Origin: Rhodococcus jostii NBRC 16295
Lineage (GTDB): Bacteria; Actinomycetota; Actinomycetes; Mycobacteriales; Mycobacteriaceae
Length of the DNA: 64,000 nucleotides
Direction of reading: 5' to 3'
NCBI RefSeq assembly: GCF_001894825.1
Contig: NZ_BCWY01000034.1
Span: 1 to 64,000, forward strand
Part shown: piece after piece, positions 32,288 to 40,168 of the stretch
Position numbering within the stretch: the first letter of the stretch is position 1
Layout of the letters: each line of letters starts with the position of its first letter
Program-made: the position numbers and the translations under genes
The notes under the pieces: model-generated
Told to the model about the DNA's origin: nothing
What the model saw: only the letters and a program-made list of their open reading frames with translations
Databases searched by the model: none

Positions 32288-33985
32288 TCATGCGGAAGTT
32301 ACTGCACACGAAGCGATTTCAATAATCGAGGCGGTGTCCACGAGCTTCACTCGCGGCCTGTCCGATTCCCGGCCGAGCCGCCGCTCGTACGCGTCGATCG
32401 CTTTCCACCCGGCGTAATCGATGCACTCAGGCCTTCGATGCGCGACGAGTCGGCGGAGCTCCTGACGCCCGGCCCCGGGAGCCGTCAATCGACCGGCATG
32501 GAAGTCGTCGACCAGTTTGTCGACCGTCTCTGCTGCGCAGGCCTTGTTGGTTCCGATGACGCCGGAGGGACCACGCTTGATCCACCCGACGGTATACACA
32601 CCCGGCATCGGTCTACCCGAATCCGGATCCAGCACACGGCCTCCGTCGTTCGGCATCGTGGAGCGTGCACCCGCGACGGGCATACCCGCGACCGGGACAC
32701 CCCGGTACCCCACCGATCGCAGGACCAGACTGCAGTCGATGTTCTCGACGACACCAGTCGGCACCGCCCTCGAACTCCCCTCCAGGTCCGGAACCAGTTC
32801 GTTGCGGACCAGTCGGATCCCCTCCACCCGGCCGTTTCCCAACACTTCGACCGGAGAGAGTAGATAGCGCAACGCAATACGCTTGCCTGCGGGCGTTTGC
32901 GGGGTTTTCGCAAACTCTGCAACGATCCTGGCTTTCATCGCTTCGATCGAGCCGGAGTGCCCACCGGGTGACGGCGGCACCGACTCGGCCGGCTCCACTT
33001 CGTCCGATTCCACCACGACATTCACGCCGGGGAGGAAACCGAGCGCAAGCAACTCCGGATTCGTGTACGCCGCTTGGGCCGGGCCCCTGCGACCGACGAC
33101 GACGACTTCCTTGATCCTGCTCTCCGACAACGCCTCCAACGCGTGCGCGGCGATATCGGTCTTCCTCAACTCGGCGGCGCCGGCGACGAGCACTCGCGCC
33201 ACATCCAGCGCAACATTGCCGTTTCCGATGATCACGGCACGCTCGCCCGACAGGTCGAAGCTGCGGTGCGCGTGATCGGGATGACCGTTGTACCACGCCA
33301 CGAATTCCGTTGCCGAATGACTTCCGGGCAGCCCCTCGCCGGGAATCTCCAGTGCGCAGTCCGCAGGAGCCCCAACCGCGTAGATCACCGCATCGTGATG
33401 CGCGAGCAACTCGTCGTGAGTCAGGTGTGCGCCTACCTCGACATTGAGGTAGAAATCCACGTCCCTCCGCGACGCCGTCTTCTGGAACAGGGAGGCGACC
33501 GCTTTGGTCGCCTGATGATCCGGTGCGACACCGAACCGGACCAGCCCGAACGGTGTCGCAAGCTTCTCGAAGACGGAGACTTCCACGGCGGGACCGCTCC
33601 GCGACAGCAGGCTCTCCGCCGCGTAGCAACCGGACGGCCCTGACCCGACGATCGCGACTCGCAACAGTGCGCGTTCGGACAACTGGACCGCGGCGGCACC
33701 GGGTGGTTCGGCAGCCGGGGCGGGCCGTTCCCTGTTCAGGTAGTACGCCGCGTTGATCTCCTCGTAGCGTGCAGTTTCCGGAGTCAGGTCGTAGTCGGGG
33801 AGAATTGCGTCGACGGGACACGCGTCGATACATGCGCCGCAGTCGATGCAGCCGACGGGGTCGATGTACAGCATCTCCGCCCCGCCGTAGCCGGGCTCGT
33901 TCGGAGTCGGATGGATGCAATCGACGGGGCATACCGAGACGCAACTCGCGTCGTTGCAGCAGGATTGCGTGACTACGTGAGTCAA
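32288..33985 (-). CDS. Ferredoxin-ferredoxin:NADP+ reductase fusion (FprA-like), paralogue 2
   Basis: This 565-residue protein has the same domain order as the 14972-16600 protein: an N-terminal ferredoxin (CCNDASCVSVCPVDC, then CIDCGACIDACPVDA), FAD motif VAIVGSGPSGCYAAE, NADP motif IIGNGNVALDVAR and C-terminal GWIKRGPSGVIGTNK. It transfers electrons from NADPH to its own or a separate ferredoxin. The start appears to be TTG at 33985 (TTG-ACT-CAC-GTA), with ATAGGAA upstream; no better ATG or GTG exists. It stands alone between the P450 operon and the hydrolase gene and could feed both the P450 ferredoxin and the Rieske oxygenase. Its own ferredoxin suggests a broader electron hub. Confidence 0.92.
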   Translation of the reverse strand: MTHVVTQSCCNDASCVSVCPVDCIHPTPNEPGYGGAEMLYIDPVGCIDCGACIDACPVDAILPDYDLTPETARYEEINAAYYLNRERPAPAAEPPGAAAVQLSERALLRVAIVGSGPSGCYAAESLLSRSGPAVEVSVFEKLATPFGLVRFGVAPDHQATKAVASLFQKTASRRDVDFYLNVEVGAHLTHDELLAHHDAVIYAVGAPADCALEIPGEGLPGSHSATEFVAWYNGHPDHAHRSFDLSGERAVIIGNGNVALDVARVLVAGAAELRKTDIAAHALEALSESRIKEVVVVGRRGPAQAAYTNPELLALGFLPGVNVVVESDEVEPAESVPPSPGGHSGSIEAMKARIVAEFAKTPQTPAGKRIALRYLLSPVEVLGNGRVEGIRLVRNELVPDLEGSSRAVPTGVVENIDCSLVLRSVGYRGVPVAGMPVAGARSTMPNDGGRVLDPDSGRPMPGVYTVGWIKRGPSGVIGTNKACAAETVDKLVDDFHAGRLTAPGAGRQELRRLVAHRRPECIDYAGWKAIDAYERRLGRESDRPRVKLVDTASIIEIASCAVTSA

Positions 33986-34039
33986 CGTGGATTCCTATCG
34001 CCTAGTGAACGGACGGTGGAGCGCGCACCCCGCTTAACA

Positions 34040-34062
34040 GTGATACAAATTACGTTAGATGT
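34040..34062. promoter_or_regulatory. Element shared with the TetR promoter at 29565
   Basis: GTGATACAAAT is followed directly by TACGTTAGATGT, 55 bases upstream of the ferredoxin-reductase start. Both parts recur upstream of the TetR gene at 29518, with a 7-base insertion between them. It is a candidate operator of that TetR protein. Confidence 0.5.
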
Positions 34063-34137
34063 CACGCTGATATGTGTCAAGCCTCACATTCGAGTCGACC
34101 CAGGACATCCCCGTGAACTTCTCGGGTCACGCAAAAA

Positions 34138-34171
34138 GTCAGGCTCACACGCCGTTGCGTGTGAACCTGAC
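34138..34171 (-). terminator. Intrinsic terminator after the alpha/beta hydrolase
   Basis: GTCAGGCTCACACG pairs with CGTGTGAACCTGAC at 13 of 14 positions with a 6-base loop. On the minus strand the hairpin is followed at once by TTTTT. It ends the MerR-hydrolase operon. Confidence 0.85.
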
Positions 34172-34192
34172 CAGGTCTGTGCAGATGACGGA

Positions 34193-35224
34193 TCAGAGAG
34201 TGCGCAGTCGCACGATCTCCTTGTCGAATTCGTCGATGTTCTCGACGGAGCTCATGTGTCCGACGCCGGGGAGGACGATCAGCCGTTCGAGGTGACCGGC
34301 CTCGTCCAGGACGCGGGCGAGCTTGCGGGCGTGGACTGGCGGCGTCAGCCGGTCCATCGAGCCGACGAGCACCGTGGTCGGGACGTCGAGGTTGTCGAGC
34401 GCCTCGTGGATGTCGAGGCCGCTGAGTGCGGCACCCCAGCCGCCGCGGATGCGCGGCTTGCAGTCCCGGACGATGTTCTCGCAGAACTGGACTTCGGCGC
34501 GAGAGGCGTTCGGCGACATCGACACGTACTGGAGCGCGCGGGTCATCACCGGCGACGACACCAACGGGACGGGTGAGCTCAGGACGGCGCGGCCGACGGG
34601 CACCGGCACGCGCGGAAAACGATTCGGCAGCGGGATGACGGTGGTCTCGGCGATGAGGCGGTCGCAGGCGGTGCTCGCGAGGAGGACGGCCTTCGCGTAC
34701 TTCTTCACCTCGTCGGGGTGCCGGCCGGCCCACGCCATGATGCTCATGCCGCCCATGCTGTGACCCACGAGCACGGCCTTCTTGTCTTCGCGCACCGTCG
34801 CCTTCAGCACCTCGGACAGGTCGTCGGCGAGAACGTCGGGGCCGAGTGCGAGCGAGCCGACCGAGCTGCGGCCGTGCCCGCGCTGGTCGTAGGTGATCAC
34901 GCGGTACTCGTCCGCGAGTGCGTTGACCTGCGGGTACCAGTATTCGGTGGAGCAGGTCCAACCATGGCTCAGCACAATGGGATCGCCATCCACCGGACCG
35001 TACGCGCGGACGTACAGCGTCGCTCCGTCGTCGGTGAGGATCTCCGTCACGTCCGGGCGCAGAGTCGGGGTGCGCAGCAGCTCGTTCGGGGCCACCTCGG
35101 TCGACAACGTCAACCCGCGGGTGGCGCGCTTGTGGCGGATCGTCGCTGCCGCGGCGGCGAGTGCGCCGACTCCGGCTGCGGCGGCGAGTGCCCGGAGGGC
35201 GATGGTGCGCGAACTGCTGGTCAT
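34193..35224 (-). CDS. Alpha/beta hydrolase, membrane-anchored or exported
   Basis: This 343-residue protein has the alpha/beta-hydrolase core: VLSHGWTCSTEYWYPQ (oxyanion HG), the nucleophile elbow GHSMGG, an acid near LVGSMDRLTPP and the catalytic His in LPGVGHMSSVE. The N-terminus (about residues 7-28, alanine-rich) is one hydrophobic segment, so it is probably a signal anchor. Esterase, lipase or peroxidase-like function cannot be told apart. It is 17 bases downstream of the MerR gene and forms an operon with it, ended by a strong terminator at 34138. Confidence 0.9.
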   Translation of the reverse strand: MTSSSRTIALRALAAAAGVGALAAAAATIRHKRATRGLTLSTEVAPNELLRTPTLRPDVTEILTDDGATLYVRAYGPVDGDPIVLSHGWTCSTEYWYPQVNALADEYRVITYDQRGHGRSSVGSLALGPDVLADDLSEVLKATVREDKKAVLVGHSMGGMSIMAWAGRHPDEVKKYAKAVLLASTACDRLIAETTVIPLPNRFPRVPVPVGRAVLSSPVPLVSSPVMTRALQYVSMSPNASRAEVQFCENIVRDCKPRIRGGWGAALSGLDIHEALDNLDVPTTVLVGSMDRLTPPVHARKLARVLDEAGHLERLIVLPGVGHMSSVENIDEFDKEIVRLRTL

Positions 35225-35241
35225 TCCTACCCCTGTCCTGT

Positions 35242-36012
35242 CTAACTTGCTCTGTGGGCGTCTGGGTTCTTCGCCGGATCCGGCGTGTCGCCGAGTTGCC
35301 GGGCCGCTCGCTCGAGCGCCTGGGAGATCTGCTCTTCCATCGCCTCCTCGAACAGCGACTGGACGGCGTCGTGTGCGAGAGGTCGCATCCGGTCGACGAG
35401 CTGTGCGATGTCCGAGACCGTCGCCTCGTCGAGTTCGAGCGGCTCACCTTCGGCGGCCAGATATCGGTCTGCGACGACACCGACGAACCGCGCCGCGACG
35501 TCCGAGAGTCCTTGCCGCACCGCCGCGGTCTGTTCGAGGACGTCCTCGAGCGGGATGCCGGCATCGACGAGGAGCTGCGCCGCCTCGACCAGCCGCGGAT
35601 TGTTCACCGAATAGTCTTCGCCGGCGGGAACGAGCACGCCGAGTTCGGTGCCGCGGGCGATGTTCGCGTCGGTGGTCTGGGCACCGAACATGCGTCGCAG
35701 CTCGGCCACCGTGAGGCGGGCTGCTCGCCGTCGTTTCGTCCATCGAGTGCCCGGGTCGTCGGTTTCCAGGACGTCCTTGACCTGGAGACCGTAGTGGGCG
35801 GCGGTGAGGAGCTCACTGATGGTGGCGAACGTGTAGCCGCGATCGAGCATGCGCCCGATGAGGTGCAGCCGGGCGAGATGCGACTCGTTGTACCACCCGG
35901 TGCGCCCCTGCTTCCGCGGCGGCGGAAGCAGACCGCGGTCCTGGTAGACGCGCACGTTGCGCACGCTCACCCGCGCCTCGCGTGCGAGGTCGTCGATCCG
36001 GAATTCCTTCAT
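35242..36012 (-). CDS. MerR-family transcriptional regulator
   Basis: This 256-residue protein has an N-terminal MerR winged helix (FRIDDLAREARVSVRNVRVYQDRGLLPPP, then ARLHLIGRMLDRGYTFATI) and a long C-terminal helical part of unknown ligand specificity. No clustered Cys residues are seen, so metal sensing is unlikely. The start at 36012 is the first codon of the conserved domain. It leads the operon with the alpha/beta hydrolase. A palindrome-rich stretch at 36099 upstream may be its own operator. Confidence 0.88.
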   Translation of the reverse strand: MKEFRIDDLAREARVSVRNVRVYQDRGLLPPPRKQGRTGWYNESHLARLHLIGRMLDRGYTFATISELLTAAHYGLQVKDVLETDDPGTRWTKRRRAARLTVAELRRMFGAQTTDANIARGTELGVLVPAGEDYSVNNPRLVEAAQLLVDAGIPLEDVLEQTAAVRQGLSDVAARFVGVVADRYLAAEGEPLELDEATVSDIAQLVDRMRPLAHDAVQSLFEEAMEEQISQALERAARQLGDTPDPAKNPDAHRAS

Positions 36013-36098
36013 CGGACGATGTGCGCCCGTCGGAGCAGCAGCTCACGCGTGTGGACGACGGACATGTCAGCTCCTCGATTGCCTTTTCACCACAATAG

Positions 36099-36125
36099 CA
36101 TTGTCACAATGTCCATTGTCATTAT
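36099..36125. promoter_or_regulatory. Palindromic operator candidate upstream of MerR gene
   Basis: CATTG-TCA-CAATG is a perfect inverted repeat, followed by a further CCATTGTCAT. The element lies about 90 bases upstream of the MerR gene. The remaining gap to the DUF2516 gene shows nothing else. Confidence 0.45.
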
Positions 36126-36175
36126 CGAGGCATACGAAGTCCACGACTTCGTTGCGGAAGCAGGTGGGAGCCCGA

Positions 36176-36469
36176 CTACCAGCGAGGCCCACGCTGCACG
36201 TCGTCGACTCGTGGACGCACGTCGACGAGATACACGCACACGGCGACGACGGCGACGATGCCGAACAACTGGACCGCGGGGAACAGCAGGAGAACGAGGA
36301 ACGCGACGGCGAGAATGCTCAGCCAGATCGGTTTGCTCAACTTGTCGACAGCGGTGAACGCGTCTTTGCGCTGGCGAGCTGCGTGAAACAGCGCGAACGC
36401 CGCACCACCCAGGGCGACGATGCGAATCACCAACAAGATCACCGAGACGACGCCGTCAACTTGAATCAC
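36176..36469 (-). CDS. DUF2516 family membrane protein
   Basis: This 97-residue protein has two or three hydrophobic helices (VSVILLVIRIVALGGAAFALF; IWLSILAVAFLVLLLFPAVQLFGIVAVVAVCVYLV) separated by a charged loop. It matches the small mycobacterial membrane protein next to hbhA (Rv0476-like, DUF2516), whose function is unknown. The start is GTG at 36469 with GGAG six bases upstream. It lies downstream of the HBHA-like gene but behind a strong terminator hairpin, so it may depend on read-through or its own promoter. Confidence 0.83.
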   Translation of the reverse strand: MIQVDGVVSVILLVIRIVALGGAAFALFHAARQRKDAFTAVDKLSKPIWLSILAVAFLVLLLFPAVQLFGIVAVVAVCVYLVDVRPRVDDVQRGPRW

Positions 36470-36500
36470 AGCTCCATCCTACGAGGTCGACATGCAAACA

Positions 36501-36525
36501 GCCCCCGCACCAACGGTGCGGGGGC
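36501..36525 (-). terminator. Terminator after the HBHA/MLDS-like gene
   Basis: GCCCCCGCACC and GGTGCGGGGGC form a perfect 11-bp stem with loop AAC. On the minus strand a TGTTTG stretch follows. It lies between the HBHA-like gene (stop at 36542) and the DUF2516 gene. Confidence 0.8.
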
Positions 36526-36541
36526 CGAAAAGCGTGAAGGA

Positions 36542-37366
36542 TCAAGCCTTCTTGACCGGAGCAGCCTTCTTGGCCGGAGCGGCCACCTTCTTGGCCGGAG
36601 CGGGAGCTGCCGCAGCCTTGGCCGGAGCAGCCTTCTTGGCCGGAGCAGCGTGCTTGGCCGGGACGGCCTGGTCGGCGCGAGCCTGGACGTCGGCCGCAGT
36701 GGCGGTGACGCGATCGGCGGCGTCCTTCGACGCCTCCTCGGCCTGATCACCCAGGTCGAGAACCTTCAGGGCAGCCTCGTCGCCGGCGTCGGCGATGGCC
36801 TCGCCGAGGCCCTCGGCGGTGTCGGAGATGCGACCCGAAGCGCGGCCCGCGAGCTTCGCGGCCTGCTCGCCCACGGCGCGCGTCTGACGGGCCACGGTGC
36901 CGAGAGCTTCCTCGGTCAGCTCGACGGCGTCACCGAAAGCGGTCTCGGCGCGGCCGATGCCCTCCTCGACGACCGGCTGCTTGCGGATGCGCTCGACCGT
37001 GTCCTCGCCACGCTCCGCGAGCGACGTGTACAGGTCGGAGGCGACCTTCAGGTACGCCTCGGCGACCTTGCGCAGCTCGTCCGCGGTGAACTTCTCCCGC
37101 AGCTCGGCAAGCTCCTCGGGCAGCTCGGACGGCAGTCCGGCGAGGCGGTCGCGCAGGTTCTCGACGCCCTCGGTGACCTCTTCCTGGAGTCCGGCGATGC
37201 GCTCCTTGGCGCCGCCGACACGCTCCTCGACGTCACCCTGGGTGGACTCGGCGCGCGAGCGGACCTGGGCGACGACGTCGGCCACGGCCTGCACCACGAC
37301 GTCTCCGGCACCTACGGCCGCGTACAGCGAGGTCTTGACGCTGTCGATGGTCTTCTGGTCAGTCAT
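36542..37366 (-). CDS. hbhA: HBHA-like lipid-droplet protein (MLDS/TadA type)
   Basis: This 274-residue protein is mostly long amphipathic helix (about 1-230, rich in Ala, Glu, Arg). It ends in a basic tail of APAKK repeats (236-274), the plan of mycobacterial heparin-binding haemagglutinin. Established knowledge: in oleaginous Rhodococcus the homologue (MLDS of strain RHA1, TadA of PD630) coats triacylglycerol droplets, controls their size, and binds DNA through the basic tail. Synteny (XRE regulator, HBHA, DUF2516) matches. The start at 37366 overlaps the upstream regulator gene by 8 bases. The longer upstream frame is not used. Role here: droplet structure protein and possible surface adhesin. 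Confidence 0.92.
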   Translation of the reverse strand: MTDQKTIDSVKTSLYAAVGAGDVVVQAVADVVAQVRSRAESTQGDVEERVGGAKERIAGLQEEVTEGVENLRDRLAGLPSELPEELAELREKFTADELRKVAEAYLKVASDLYTSLAERGEDTVERIRKQPVVEEGIGRAETAFGDAVELTEEALGTVARQTRAVGEQAAKLAGRASGRISDTAEGLGEAIADAGDEAALKVLDLGDQAEEASKDAADRVTATAADVQARADQAVPAKHAAPAKKAAPAKAAAAPAPAKKVAAPAKKAAPVKKA

Positions 37367-37865
37367 CGGCTTTCTCCTGTTCAACGGTGGGGGGTTCTGG
37401 TTCCGGCGTCTGGGAATCAGAACGCTGGTGTTCTTCTGTCCGAAGCTCGGACGTCCGGGATTCGGCCGCTTCCGCCGATTCGTTCTCACGACAGAACGAC
37501 TCGTAGATCTCGAGCAGCACTTGCTTCTGCCGCTCGGTGATGGCCGTATCCGCGAGCAGAGCGTCACGGAGGGGACCGTGTGGCCGCTGCTCGAGGTAAC
37601 CCGCCTGGACGTACAGGACCTCCGAAGAGACCCGGAGACCCTTGGCTATCTGCCCAAGCACCTCGGCCGAGGGCTTGCGCAACCCACGCTCGATCTGACT
37701 CAGATACGGATTACTGACACCGGCCAGCTGCGCCAGCTGCCGCATCGACACCTGGGCCGCTTCGCGCTGGGCACGAATGAAACCTCCGATGTCGTGAGCG
37801 GCGTTGCTGACTACGCGAGCTGCCAGATCTCCTGCACCGGCCGCGTCGCGATCATCGCTTGCCAT
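37359..37865 (-). CDS. XRE-family regulator of the HBHA/MLDS operon (MLDSR-like)
   Basis: This 168-residue protein has a Cro/CI-type helix-turn-helix at about residues 25-85 (FIRAQREAAQVSMRQLAQLAGVSNPYLSQIERGLRKPS) and an acidic, probably disordered C-terminus. ATG 37865 has GGAGGA five bases upstream. The gene overlaps the lipid-droplet gene by 8 bases, so the two are co-transcribed and probably translationally coupled. In RHA1 the regulator next to MLDS (MLDSR) controls it in response to long-chain fatty acids; this gene is placed like that one. An 18-bp near-palindrome upstream is a likely autoregulatory site. Confidence 0.9.
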   Translation of the reverse strand: MASDDRDAAGAGDLAARVVSNAAHDIGGFIRAQREAAQVSMRQLAQLAGVSNPYLSQIERGLRKPSAEVLGQIAKGLRVSSEVLYVQAGYLEQRPHGPLRDALLADTAITERQKQVLLEIYESFCRENESAEAAESRTSELRTEEHQRSDSQTPEPEPPTVEQEKADD

Positions 37866-37904
37866 CAGTCCTCCGTGTTGCTGGGCAGAACCAAGCCTAA
37901 AGGA

Positions 37905-37939
37905 GGGTGCTAGCAATTGCAAGCACTCTGTTAGCACCC
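37905..37939. promoter_or_regulatory. Nested palindromes upstream of the XRE gene
   Basis: TGCTAGCAATTGCAAGCA (37908-37925) is a palindrome at 16 of 18 positions. Around it GGGTGCTA (37905) and TAGCACCC (37932) form a second 8-bp inverted repeat. The element is 40 bases upstream of the XRE start and is a good operator candidate for that protein. Confidence 0.65.
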
Positions 37940-37969
37940 AGCTAGCGGGCCTTCATTGTGATCCGGACC

Positions 37970-39250
37970 TCAGCCGAACAGCAACGTCGAGAACGTGTAG
38001 ATCAGCAGGCCGGCGATCGAGCCGACCACCGTGCCGTTGATGCGAATGAACTGGAGATCCCGCCCCACCTGGAGCTCGATCTTCTTCGACGCCTCCTCGG
38101 CGTCCCAGCGCTCGACGGTGTCGGTGATGATCGCGGTGATCTCGTCCGTGTAATGGACGACGATGTACCGCGTCCCGGCGAGCACCCACCCGTCGACCTT
38201 GGTCCTCAGCTCGTGGTCGTCCCGCAGCCGCTCACCGAAGCGCACCACGTTCTCGGCGACCTTAGTGCGCAGCGTGCTGTTCGGGTCGTCGACGGATTCC
38301 ATGATGAGGCGCTTGGCCACCGTCCACGTCGCGGCGGCGAGGCCGGTCACTTCCTCGCGGCCCATGATCTCGGCCTTGATCTTCTCCGCCTTCTCCATGG
38401 TCGCGGGATCGTTCTGCAGGTCGTCGGCGAAGTCGACGAGGAACCGGTTGGCCGCCTGCCGCACCTCGTGCTCCGGATTGGATCGCACCTTCCAGGTGAA
38501 TTCGACGAGCTCCCGGTGGATCTTCTCGCCGAGCATGGCGTCGACGAACTTGGGCGACCAGGCGGGCGAATCGCGGCTGACGATCCGGTCGATCGTCTCC
38601 TGGCTCCCGAGCGCCCACTGGTGCGCCCGCTCGGCGAGCAGATCCAGAATGGGCAGCTGCCGATTCTCGCGCAGGAGTTCACCGAGAACGCGTCCGATCG
38701 GCGGCCCCCACTGAGGCTCGGCCAGCCTGCGCACGAGCGTGCTGTCGATGATCTGCTGCACGTCCTCGTCACGCAGGATCTCGACGAAGCCCCGCAGGAT
38801 AGTGGCCGTCTCGGCGGCGACGCGCGCGGCATGCTTCGGCTGCGCCATCCAGGTGCCCAGCCGCAGCGGGATCTCCGCCGCCTCCACCTTCGCGGACACG
38901 ACCTCGGGTGCGAGGAAGTTCTGGCCGACGAAGTTGCTCAGACTCGCGCCCAGCTGATCCTTCTTCCGCTTGATGATCGCGGTGTGCGGGATCGGCAATC
39001 CCAGGGGATGCCGGAACAGGGCCGTCACCGCGAACCAGTCGGCCAGGGCACCGACCATGCCCGCCTCCGACGCGGCCCGCACGTACCCGACCCACGCCCC
39101 AGCGCCGCGCGATTCCTGCCACCGGCACACGAGGTAGACCACGGTGGCGAAGACGAGGAAGCCGGTCGCGACAGTCTTCATCCTGCGAAGGTCGCGGCGC
39201 TTCGCATCGTCGTCGAAGGCGGAAAGACTCAGTTGGTCCACAGACGCCAT
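37970..39250 (-). CDS. DUF445 family membrane-associated protein
   Basis: This 426-residue protein belongs to DUF445 (YjiN-like). It has an N-terminal hydrophobic helix (MKTVATGFLVFATVVYLVCRW), the conserved GMVGALADWFAVTALFRHPLGLPIPHTAII segment, a long charged helical middle part, and a C-terminal membrane helix (GTVVGSIAGLLIYTFSTLLFG). The family's function is unknown. The start at 39250 is where the family alignment would begin; upstream codons are unlikely. It stands alone, divergent from the TetR gene at 39386, with an 8-bp inverted repeat between them. Confidence 0.88.
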   Translation of the reverse strand: MASVDQLSLSAFDDDAKRRDLRRMKTVATGFLVFATVVYLVCRWQESRGAGAWVGYVRAASEAGMVGALADWFAVTALFRHPLGLPIPHTAIIKRKKDQLGASLSNFVGQNFLAPEVVSAKVEAAEIPLRLGTWMAQPKHAARVAAETATILRGFVEILRDEDVQQIIDSTLVRRLAEPQWGPPIGRVLGELLRENRQLPILDLLAERAHQWALGSQETIDRIVSRDSPAWSPKFVDAMLGEKIHRELVEFTWKVRSNPEHEVRQAANRFLVDFADDLQNDPATMEKAEKIKAEIMGREEVTGLAAATWTVAKRLIMESVDDPNSTLRTKVAENVVRFGERLRDDHELRTKVDGWVLAGTRYIVVHYTDEITAIITDTVERWDAEEASKKIELQVGRDLQFIRINGTVVGSIAGLLIYTFSTLLFG

Positions 39251-39308
39251 TGTGCCCAAGGTCGGCCCGGAGGCGGCCGTCCAGCAGGGGACGCGCGCCC
39301 GCACAGGC

Positions 39309-39332
39309 GGCGTTGTGCCGTGCGACAACGCC
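39309..39332. promoter_or_regulatory. Inverted repeat in a divergent gap
   Basis: GGCGTTGT and ACAACGCC are perfect 8-bp arms with an 8-base centre, between the DUF445 and TetR genes. It may be a regulator-binding site; support is limited to symmetry and position. Confidence 0.35.
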
Positions 39333-39385
39333 CGAGCACTAAGCTGGCAGGAGATCGCGACACGAAACGGATGTGAAGAGACTCA

Positions 39386-40120
39386 GTGGCGAACGACGAC
39401 GTGAAGGATCCTGAGCAGGTGACCGAGTCGATGACGAAGACGGAGAAAGCGGCAAAGCCCGACGGGCGCAAGCGCCGCTGGCGTGAGCACAAGATCGCGC
39501 GCCGAGAGGAACTCGTCGACGGAACGATCGCCGCCATCCGCCTGCGTGGACGCGACATCGGGATGGACGAGATCGCGTCGGAGATCGGTGTCTCCAAGAC
39601 CGTCCTCTACCGCTATTTCGCGGACAAGAGCGACCTGACGAACGCGACCATGGCGCGATACGTGGAGACGACGCTGGCACCGCGGATCTACGAGGCCATC
39701 GGCGGCGACCTCGACGATTTCGAGCTGACCCGCGCCACCATCACGGCCTATGTCGAGACGGTGGCGTCGGATCCCGACGTGTATCTCTACATCATGGCCA
39801 ACGGTTCCGGACCAGGCCGCGACACGGTCGCCGACTCGGAGCGGATGATCGCGGAGGTGCTCTCCACGGTTCTCGGCGAGCGGTTGCGGCAGATGGAGAT
39901 GGATTCCGGCGGGGCCGTCCCCTGGGCGTACGGAATCGTCGGCGGCGTGCAACTGGCCACGCACTGGTGGATCTCCAACCGGTCGATGTCGGTCGAGGAT
40001 CTGATCAACTACCTCACGATGATGACCTGGGGTGGCGTCACCGGTATCGCGGCCGTCAACGGCTCGCCTGCGCGGTTCAACGCGATCCCGCACCCGCTGC
40101 TTCCGCCCGAGGCCGAATAA
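39386..40120 (+). CDS. TetR-family transcriptional regulator
   Basis: This 244-residue protein has a basic N-terminal extension of about 38 residues (RKRRWREHKIARREEL), then the TetR helix-turn-helix IGMDEIASEIGVSKTVLYRYFADKSDL, then a helical ligand domain with tryptophans (THWWISNRSMS, MMTWGGVTG). The start is GTG at 39386. A perfect 17-bp palindrome lies just after its stop, in front of the DUF4873 gene. The regulator therefore probably controls that downstream gene as well as, or instead of, itself. Confidence 0.9.
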   Translation: MANDDVKDPEQVTESMTKTEKAAKPDGRKRRWREHKIARREELVDGTIAAIRLRGRDIGMDEIASEIGVSKTVLYRYFADKSDLTNATMARYVETTLAPRIYEAIGGDLDDFELTRATITAYVETVASDPDVYLYIMANGSGPGRDTVADSERMIAEVLSTVLGERLRQMEMDSGGAVPWAYGIVGGVQLATHWWISNRSMSVEDLINYLTMMTWGGVTGIAAVNGSPARFNAIPHPLLPPEAE

Positions 40121-40136
40121 GCGCGATCCATTCTTG

Positions 40137-40153
40137 TGTAACTTTCAGTTACA
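40137..40153. promoter_or_regulatory. Perfect 17-bp palindromic operator candidate
   Basis: TGTAACT-TTC-AGTTACA has exact 7-bp arms and lies 15 bases before the GTG of the DUF4873 gene. Such a position would block transcription or initiation. The adjacent TetR protein (39386-40120) is the obvious candidate to bind it. Confidence 0.7.
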
Positions 40154-40168
40154 GGTAAACTTGCCCGT

